A stretch of 28,944 bases of DNA, taken from Pseudomonadota bacterium. GTDB lineage: Bacteria; Pseudomonadota; Gammaproteobacteria; Burkholderiales; Burkholderiaceae_C. The notes under the pieces are model-generated. The model did no database searches. It was not told the origin of the DNA and saw only the letters and a program-made list of their open reading frames with translations. The stretch's first letter is position 1, and each line of letters begins with the position of its first letter. Below are positions 23,893-28,944 of this stretch, one piece after another. The translations under genes were made by a program, and so were the position numbers. The stretch lies in the NCBI GenBank assembly GCA_021798395.1, contig JAJZHS010000002.1, positions 1-28,944 of the forward strand. Reading direction: 5' to 3'.

Positions 23893-25155
23893 TCAGGCGT
23901 GCAGCTTGCAGCCCATCTGCTGCGGCGACAGCGCGATCGACGCACCCGGAACGATGTCGGCGACCTTGAACAGGTTCGGATACTTGCCGGTCGCGTTCAC
24001 CTCGCCCGGGAACATGCTGATCATCAACTGGTGATCGGCCGCGCGGTACACCGGGGTGTGCGGCTGCAGCGCGACCTCGGGAGGCAGCGCCAGGCCCTCC
24101 ATCGCCGCGACCACTTTGGCGGTTGCGGTCGACTTGGCCTTTTCGACGGCCAGCCGGATCGCGTGCGTCGACGCGTAGCCGAACCACACGCGCGCGGTCG
24201 GGTATTCGCCGTTGTGCGCGGCGGCGAAGCGCTTGACGAAGTCGGCCACGTGCGCGTTGCCCGGCTGGTTCCAGTACCACTCCATCGTCCACCAGCCGTA
24301 GCGCGCCGCCGGCGGCAGCGCCGCGGCCTGCTCGAGCTCGAACAGCGCGCCGCCGACGGCGATGCTCTTGTTGATGCCGAACTGCGCGATCTGTTTCATG
24401 CAGTTGACCTGGTCGTTGCCGGCCAGCAGCAGGCACAGCACGTCGGGGTTCTTGGCCTTGACGTCGATCAGGTAGCTGGAGAAGTCGGTCGCGCCGACCG
24501 GAACCAGCGCACCGCCGAGGACCTGGCCGCCGGCCTTCTTCAGCTGCGTCGTGTAGTCGGTCTGCTCGGACTTGCCGAAGGCGTAGTCGGTGGTCAGGAA
24601 GTACCACTTCTTGCCGAATTTCTTGAACAGGGTCTCGAAGTCGCCCGCGGTCAGCATCCAGGTCGTCGAGCAGGTGCGGAAGGTGGTGCTCTTGCACTCG
24701 GACCCGGTCAGGCTGTCGACGTGGCCGCCGGTGCAGAGGAACAGCTTGTCGTGCTGGTTGGCGAACTGCGACACGGCCAGCGAAGCGGCCGAGTTGACGG
24801 TGCCCATGAGAAAGTCGACCTTGTCCTGGCTGAGCAGGCGCGACGACTTGTCCACCGCGGTGCCGGGGTTGCCGGCGCTGTCCTCGACCAGGACCTGCAG
24901 CGGACGGCCCATGACGCCACCCTTGGCGTTGATCTCGGCCTCGGCGAACTTGGCGCCCTTGATCTCGCTCTGGCCCAGCGCGGCGAAGGTGCTGGTGATC
25001 GGGTCGACCATGCCGATCTTGATCGGCTTTTCGCTGGCCGCCCAGGTCGGCGTCGGCCGCGCCAGCAGCGCGGCCACTCCGGCGCTGGCGACCTTCAGAA
25101 AATCGCGGCGATCGACTTCGCCGAACATCCCTTCCGATTTCTCCTGGTCCTGCAT
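23893..25155 (-). CDS. Tat-exported substrate-binding protein of the LivK/amide type
   Basis: Periplasmic binding protein of the second importer, 420 residues. The N-terminus carries a twin-arginine signal, DRRDFLKVASAGVAALLA (Arg16-Arg17), so it is exported folded, possibly with a cofactor or ligand. The mature part is a periplasmic-binding type 1 fold of the HAAT group: IKIGMVDPITSTFAALGQSE, EINAKGGVMGRPLQVLVEDS, MGTVNSAASLAVSQFA and DYAFGKSEQ. AGGAG lies six bases before the ATG at 25155, so the longer open frame is rejected. It lacks the usual UrtA signatures as far as I recognise them. Encoded next to puuB, so the solute may be a polyamine derivative, amide or amino acid such as GABA; this is inference. 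Confidence 0.87.
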   Translation of the reverse strand: MQDQEKSEGMFGEVDRRDFLKVASAGVAALLARPTPTWAASEKPIKIGMVDPITSTFAALGQSEIKGAKFAEAEINAKGGVMGRPLQVLVEDSAGNPGTAVDKSSRLLSQDKVDFLMGTVNSAASLAVSQFANQHDKLFLCTGGHVDSLTGSECKSTTFRTCSTTWMLTAGDFETLFKKFGKKWYFLTTDYAFGKSEQTDYTTQLKKAGGQVLGGALVPVGATDFSSYLIDVKAKNPDVLCLLLAGNDQVNCMKQIAQFGINKSIAVGGALFELEQAAALPPAARYGWWTMEWYWNQPGNAHVADFVKRFAAAHNGEYPTARVWFGYASTHAIRLAVEKAKSTATAKVVAAMEGLALPPEVALQPHTPVYRAADHQLMISMFPGEVNATGKYPNLFKVADIVPGASIALSPQQMGCKLHA

Positions 25156-25299
25156 CGTGGTCTCCTTGTCGTTGTCAGCATCCGCATCGCGCCCGAAGGC
25201 CGGGCCGATGCTAGGGCCACCGCAGGCACCCATGCATCCGGGTAAGCCTGCGGTTCGGGCCGGGACCGTCCGCCCGGACAGTTTCGACTCGAGGCGGCG

Positions 25300-25346
25300 C
25301 AATCATCGCACCGCAAACCCATTCGTGCAACCGGTAAGACCACTAG
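25300..25346 (-). promoter_or_regulatory. possible promoter and operator before the second importer
   Basis: On the minus strand TTGCAC (25330-25325), 17 bases, GATGAT forms a fair sigma-70 match. Just upstream lies CCACTAG (plus strand 25340-25346), a heptamer also present in the puuD/MocR gap, next to GGTAAGACC (25333-25341). Another CTAG is at 25211-25214 in the leader. The gap itself spans 25156-25377. Confidence 0.4.
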
Positions 25347-25377
25347 ACCAATCAACCGGGCCGCGGCCCCTGGCGTG

Positions 25378-26685
25378 CTACAGCAGTTCGCGCAGCCGAT
25401 ACCAGAGCATGCCCAGCACCAGCGCCGGAGTGCGCAGCGCGTCGCCGCCCGGGAACGCGCGGTGCTGCAGCCGCGCGAACAGGTCGAAGCGCTGCGCCTG
25501 GCCGGCGATCGCCTCGGCGGCGACCCGCCCGGCCAGCCCGGTCAGCGCCAGGCCGTGGCCCGAGAATCCCTGCAGGTACAGCACGTCGGGCGCCGCGCGA
25601 CCGAAGTCCGGAGCGCGGTTCATGGTGATGTCGACGAAGCCGCCCCAGGCATGCGTCACGGCGACGTCGTGCAACTGCGGGAACACGCGCAGCATGCCGG
25701 CGCGCATGGTCGCGGCGAGGTCGCGCGGCGACACGGTCGAATAGCTGACGCGGCCGCCGAACAGCAGGCGGTGGTCTGCGCTGGCACGGTAGTAGTCGAG
25801 CACGAACTGGTTGTCGCAGACCGCGGCGCGATCCGCCACCAGCGCGTCGGCGCGCGCCGCGCCGAGCGGTTCGGTGGCGATCATGTACGTGCCCACCGGC
25901 ATCACCCGGCGCGCCAGCGCCGGCGCCAGCGCGCCGAGGTTGACGTTGCCCGCCAGCAGCACCCAGTCGCATTGCACGTCGCCGTCGGCGGTGCGCACCC
26001 GCGCGCGCGCGCCGCCGCCGCCGGGCTGCACCTGCAGCGCTTCGCTGTGCTCGTGCAGCGTCGCGCCGGCCTGCGCCGCGGCGCGCGCCACGCCCAGGGT
26101 GTAGTTCAGCGGGTGGACGTGGCCGCCGCTGGGGTCGAGCACGCCGGCGCAATAGCGCTGGCTGGCGATCGCCGCGCGCGTGGCCTGCGCGTCGAACCAT
26201 TGCAGGTGATCGGCTGCGTAGTGCGCACGCATGCCTTCGTACCACGCGCGCAGCGCGTGTGCCTTTTTCGGCGTCACCGCGACGGTCAGCGCGCCGCCGG
26301 TCCAGTCGCAGTCGATGGCGTGCTGCGCGATGCGCTGGCGCATCAGGTCGAGCGCCTCGCACGACATCTGCCAGGCCTGGCGCGCCGCGTCGGCGCCGAG
26401 TTGGCGCTCGAACGGTTCCATGTCGCTGGCGTACCCGGCGAGCGCCTGTCCGCCGTTGCGGCCCGACGCGCCCCACGCGATGCGCCGCGCTTCCAGCACG
26501 ATCACCCGCATGCCGCGCTGCGCCAGTTCGAGCGCCGCCGACAGCCCGGCCAGGCCGCCGCCGACGACGCACACGTCGGCCCGCGCGCTGCCGCGCAGGG
26601 GCGCGTGGTCCGGGCGCGGTTGCGCGCTGGCCTCGTAGTACGAGTCGCGCGCCAGCGCGTCGCACGCCTGCTGCAGCCGCATCAT
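25378..26685 (-). CDS. puuB: gamma-glutamylputrescine oxidase-like FAD enzyme (DAO family)
   Basis: Flavoprotein of 435 residues that in the Puu pathway oxidises gamma-glutamylputrescine to the aldehyde, releasing ammonia and peroxide. The FAD-binding Rossmann motif is VCVVGGGLAGLSAALELAQRG (Gly42, Gly44, Gly47), followed by IVLEARRIAWGASGRNGGQ, which is very typical of PuuB/DadA-like oxidases. The C-terminal LYLQGFSGHGLALTGLAGR closes the FAD site. Two adjacent ATG codons (26685, 26682) could start; the first is used. The open frame upstream to 26943 is Arg/Pro-rich and not convincing. It precedes the second importer by 222 bases on the same strand, away from the other puu genes but inside the same block. 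Confidence 0.88.
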   Translation of the reverse strand: MMRLQQACDALARDSYYEASAQPRPDHAPLRGSARADVCVVGGGLAGLSAALELAQRGMRVIVLEARRIAWGASGRNGGQALAGYASDMEPFERQLGADAARQAWQMSCEALDLMRQRIAQHAIDCDWTGGALTVAVTPKKAHALRAWYEGMRAHYAADHLQWFDAQATRAAIASQRYCAGVLDPSGGHVHPLNYTLGVARAAAQAGATLHEHSEALQVQPGGGGARARVRTADGDVQCDWVLLAGNVNLGALAPALARRVMPVGTYMIATEPLGAARADALVADRAAVCDNQFVLDYYRASADHRLLFGGRVSYSTVSPRDLAATMRAGMLRVFPQLHDVAVTHAWGGFVDITMNRAPDFGRAAPDVLYLQGFSGHGLALTGLAGRVAAEAIAGQAQRFDLFARLQHRAFPGGDALRTPALVLGMLWYRLRELL

Positions 26686-27027
26686 GATGCGCGCCGCGCT
26701 GCCGGGCGCGCGTCGGGGTGGGTCCGCAGCGCGTGCGTGGCGCCGAAGGGGCTCGCCGGGGCGCTGGCGCCGGATCGCTGCTGCGGCGCGCGGTACGGGA
26801 AGGCATGCTGACTCATCGCGGGTCGTCCGATTGGATGCGGGACAGGCCGGCCGGCGCGCAGCCGGGGCCTCGGGGCGGTACGCAGGATAGGTCAGGAATG
26901 CGGAACGCGCGGGTGCCAATTGGGGCGCGCCGCGCGGCTCCATTTCAGTTCCCGGCGCGCGCGCCGCCTGCGCCGTGCGGCGGACGGGCGCGCGCCGCGG
27001 CGCCAGGCCGCGTTCAGGGGCGCACGC
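26686..27027. other. 342-base GC-rich gap before puuB
   Basis: No confident gene. The minus strand has a 44-codon open frame (26816-26682, MSQHAFPYRAPQQ...) whose TGA overlaps the puuB ATG pair, with no ribosome site; it may be a leader or chance. A GC-rich fold lies at 26954-26996. No sigma-70 or sigma-54 promoter for puuB was recognised. Confidence 0.4.
26954..26996 (-). terminator. large GC-rich hairpin after the DsrE-family gene
   Basis: GGCGCGCGC (26954-26962) pairs with GCGCGCGCC (26988-26996), and the inner CCGCC (26964-26968) pairs with GGCGG (26979-26983), leaving a 10-base loop and an asymmetric bulge. No T-run follows on the minus strand, so it may be a Rho-type or structural 3' end. 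Confidence 0.35.
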
Positions 27028-27040
27028 TCAGGGGCGCACG
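27014..27040. repeat. 14-base tandem repeat spanning the DsrE-family stop codon
   Basis: TCAGGGGCGCACG occurs at 27014-27026 and again at 27028-27040, one base apart. The second copy encodes the protein's C-terminus Val-Arg-Pro-stop on the minus strand, so the last codons and stop are duplicated downstream. Confidence 0.8.
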
Positions 27041-27519
27041 TAGGCGAAGCCGGCTTTTTCCAGCTGCATGACGCGCACCAGGCCGGCCGGAACGATGACG
27101 GCCTGGGGCACCAGCACGGGCATGTGGCCGAGCATGCGCGCCATGCCTTCCATGGTGTTGTGGCAGGCGTCGAACTCGACGCCGGCGTCGTCCTGGGACG
27201 CGATCTGCGCGGCCACCGGGCTGTTCTTAAACAGCATGCGCAGCCCCGGACCGAACGCGACGACGACGACCCGCACCCGGTCGTTGCCGAAGTACTTCAG
27301 CACGTTGGTCGCGTTGTTCAGCGCCAGATTCCACGTTTCCGGGTTGCCGCTGCTGACCTGCAGCACCAGCTTCTGCCGCGCGAACGGCAGCTCGTGGACG
27401 AATTGCGGGTGGTCGAACTTGAAGCTGTCGAGCATCGAGCGTTGCGCGGCGGACGCGGCACCGAGAGTGCACAGCGTCAGCGCGACCAGGCCGACCCAGC
27501 GGGCGAGTAAACGTGTCAT
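27028..27519 (-). CDS. secreted DsrE/DsrF-like family protein
   Basis: A 163-residue protein. Signal peptide about 1-25 (WVGLVALTLCTLGAASA/AQ), then a DsrE-like fold: KLVLQVSSGNPETWNLALNNATNVLKYF, VRVVVVAFGPGLRMLF, a single mature Cys119 in EFDACHNTM, and the C-terminal GLVRVMQLEKAGFAYVRP, a pattern common in periplasmic DsrE-family proteins near sulfur or redox genes. The Cys may carry sulfur or persulfide; no partner enzyme is nearby. The start at 27519 gives a proper signal peptide; the longer frame to 27630 does not. The stop codon lies inside a 14-base tandem repeat. Confidence 0.82.
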   Translation of the reverse strand: MTRLLARWVGLVALTLCTLGAASAAQRSMLDSFKFDHPQFVHELPFARQKLVLQVSSGNPETWNLALNNATNVLKYFGNDRVRVVVVAFGPGLRMLFKNSPVAAQIASQDDAGVEFDACHNTMEGMARMLGHMPVLVPQAVIVPAGLVRVMQLEKAGFAYVRP

Positions 27520-27601
27520 CGTTTCGGTTCCAGGTTGATCACGGGACGGCGTCCGGCATCGCGCAGGGCGTCGCTTATTTATGCACATATTACGAAATGG
27601 C

Positions 27602-27630
27602 ATTGTCGCCGAACGCCTCGAACTGTCCAA
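27602..27630 (-). promoter_or_regulatory. sigma-70-type promoter of the DsrE-family gene
   Basis: On the minus strand TTGGAC (27630-27625), 17 bases, GACAAT (27607-27602). It lies in an AT-richer stretch between rodA and the DsrE gene and would give a leader of about 76 bases. Confidence 0.4.
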
Positions 27631-27672
27631 TCCATTGTTTCGCTCGCCGAAAGCTGAAAACCCGATCAGGGC

Positions 27673-28788
27673 TCAGCTCTGCACCAAACGCTTGGAGCGG
27701 GCGATCGACAGCAGGATTCCGCTTCCGAGCATCAGCGTGACCAGCGCGGTTCCGCCGTAACTGACGAACGGAAGCGGCACGCCGACGACCGGCAGGATTC
27801 CCGAGACCATGCCCATGTTGACGAAGGCGTAGGTGAAGTAGATCATCGTGATCGAGCCGGCCAGCAGCCGCGAGAACAGCGTCGGCGCGCCGGCCGCGAT
27901 GCCCAGCCCGCGCACGATCAGGAACAGGTACGCGGCCAGCAGCGTGAGGTTGCCGGCCAGGCCCCATTCCTCGGCCAGCACCGCGAACACGAAGTCGGTG
28001 TGCGATTCGGGGACGAAGTTCAAGTGGGCCTGGGTGCCGTGGAGATAGCCCTGGCCCCAGGCGCCTCCCGATCCGATCGCGATCGTCGACTGGATGATGT
28101 TGAACCCGGTGCCCAGCGGGTCGGACTGCGGGTTGAGCAGCATCAGCACGCGCGCGCGCTGGTAGCCGTGCATGAAGTGCCACAGCACCGGAGCCGCCGC
28201 CGCCGCTCCCAGCGCCAGCAGCGCGAGCACGCGCCACGACAGCCCGGCGAAGAAGATGACGAAAAAGCCGGTCGACAGCACCAGCATCGCGGTGCCGAGA
28301 TCGGGCTCCTTCATGATCAGCCCCACCGGAATCGCGAGCAGCAGCGCGGCGACGCCGAAGTCGCGCAGGCCGATCGTTCCCTCGCGTTTCTGGAAGTACC
28401 AGGCCAGCATCAGCGGCATGGCGATTTTCATGATTTCCGACGGCTGGATCACGACGCCGACGTCGAGCCAGCGCCGCGCGCCCTTGTGCACGTCGCCGAA
28501 CAGCGCGGTCGCCAGCAGCAGCGCGACGCCGAACAGGTACAGCGGCGGCGCGACCTGCATCAGCCGGTGCGGCGGCACCTGTGCCACGGCGAACAGCACC
28601 ACGCACGCCAGCGCCAGATTGCGCAACTGATCGCTGAAACGAACCGACTGGCCTTGCAGGGCCGAGTACAGCACCACGCCGCCGATGACCACCAGAACGG
28701 CCAGGGCGAGCAGCAGCGGCACGTCGAAGCCGGCGAACAGCGGGCGCAGCCGCTGCCGTAGCGACGGGCGGTCGATCACCGTGTTCAT
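27673..28788 (-). CDS. rodA: rod-shape peptidoglycan glycosyltransferase RodA (SEDS family)
   Basis: Polymerises lipid II strands for side-wall growth in the elongasome together with PBP2. 371 residues, about ten membrane segments. Family marks: GARRWLDVGVVIQPSEIMKIAMPLMLAWY, the extracellular loop with YQRARVLMLLNPQSDPLGTGFNIIQS, GYLHGTQAHLNFVPESHTDFVFAVLAEEWG, and the C-terminal VGVPLPFVSYGGTALV. The Asp of NPQSDP lies in the large periplasmic loop that holds the catalytic Asp in SEDS proteins. The ATG at 28788 begins the normal N-terminus; an in-frame ATG at 28827 lies inside the upstream gene. It follows the upstream stop by 13 bases, as in mrdA-rodA operons. Confidence 0.95.
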   Translation of the reverse strand: MNTVIDRPSLRQRLRPLFAGFDVPLLLALAVLVVIGGVVLYSALQGQSVRFSDQLRNLALACVVLFAVAQVPPHRLMQVAPPLYLFGVALLLATALFGDVHKGARRWLDVGVVIQPSEIMKIAMPLMLAWYFQKREGTIGLRDFGVAALLLAIPVGLIMKEPDLGTAMLVLSTGFFVIFFAGLSWRVLALLALGAAAAAPVLWHFMHGYQRARVLMLLNPQSDPLGTGFNIIQSTIAIGSGGAWGQGYLHGTQAHLNFVPESHTDFVFAVLAEEWGLAGNLTLLAAYLFLIVRGLGIAAGAPTLFSRLLAGSITMIYFTYAFVNMGMVSGILPVVGVPLPFVSYGGTALVTLMLGSGILLSIARSKRLVQS

Positions 28789-28801
28789 GGCGCCCGGGGC
28801 T

Positions 28802-28944
28802 TCACAGCGGCTCGCCTTCGTCGGCAAGGACGCGGTCGCGGCGGCCGCCGAAGCGGGTGAACAGCGGCGCGCCGGCGCAGTGCGGGCGCAGGACGGCCTG
28901 TGGTTGCGGCCACGGTGTCAGCGGCGCCGACGCCGCACCCGCCG
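28802..28944 (-). CDS. C-terminal end of the gene upstream of rodA, probably mrdA (PBP2)
   Basis: The minus-strand frame is open from the window edge to a TGA at 28804-28802, giving 46 residues that are Pro/Ala/Arg-rich and end in RVLADEGEPL. The assignment to PBP2 rests only on the common mrdA-rodA gene order; the tail itself has no recognisable domain. The remainder lies outside the window. Confidence 0.4.
   Translation of the reverse strand, partial: AGAASAPLTPWPQPQAVLRPHCAGAPLFTRFGGRRDRVLADEGEPL

Noticed and set aside
25320..25350. Sigma-54-like TGGTCT...GGTTGCA before the second importer
   Set aside because: The GG to GC distance is one base too long and the -24 element is poor.
25358..25369. 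GGGCCGCGGCCC palindrome after puuB as a terminator
   Set aside because: No loop and no T-run on the minus strand; such GC palindromes are expected by chance at this composition.
1..28944. CRISPR arrays, tRNA or rRNA genes, insertion sequences, phage genes
   Set aside because: No regularly spaced repeats, no transposase or integrase motifs, and no RNA gene signatures were recognised anywhere in the window.

Overview
The window looks like chromosome of a high-GC Gram-negative proteobacterium, most likely a betaproteobacterium of the Burkholderiales type. The basis is the GC-rich codon use, an outer-membrane porin resembling the DUF3138 family, a LapG/LapD pair, and a RodA gene downstream of what is probably mrdA. 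No rRNA, tRNA, CRISPR array, phage gene or insertion sequence was seen. The taxonomic call is inference.

Left flank (1-7,208): an envelope and c-di-GMP section. A LapG-type periplasmic cysteine protease (5' end outside the window) and a LapD-type degenerate GGDEF/EAL receptor run rightward. Running leftward are queA (tRNA queuosine synthesis), a secreted protein that joins a PilY1-like von Willebrand A domain to a Pal/OmpA-type peptidoglycan-binding domain, and a membrane diguanylate cyclase with an intact GGEEF active site and inhibitory site.

Centre (7,271-18,693, minus strand): a polyamine import and breakdown block. In transcription order it holds puuD (gamma-glutamyl-GABA hydrolase), puuA (gamma-glutamylputrescine synthetase), spuC (polyamine:pyruvate aminotransferase), potF-potG-potH-potI (putrescine/spermidine-type ABC importer), a coiled-coil porin, a stand-alone cupin, and puuC (aldehyde dehydrogenase). 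A good match to a sigma-54 promoter lies before potF. A 13-bp perfect hairpin separates potF from potG, and a rho-independent terminator follows the porin.

Divergent from puuD is a GntR/MocR regulator (18,913-20,406), the likely controller. To its right, again on the minus strand, puuB (gamma-glutamylputrescine oxidase-like) precedes a complete second importer of the branched-chain amino acid/amide type (Tat-exported binding protein, two permeases, two ATPases; 20,421-25,155). All four Puu enzymes, one transaminase route and two importers are therefore in one 19-kb block. The tetranucleotide CTAG occurs only five times in the window by my reading, all in the two regulatory gaps of this block (puuD/mocR and puuB/binding protein), which suggests a shared operator.

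Right flank (27,028-28,944, minus strand): a secreted DsrE-family protein, rodA (rod-shape glycosyltransferase), and the last codons of an upstream gene, probably mrdA (PBP2). Functions come from motif recognition without database searches.
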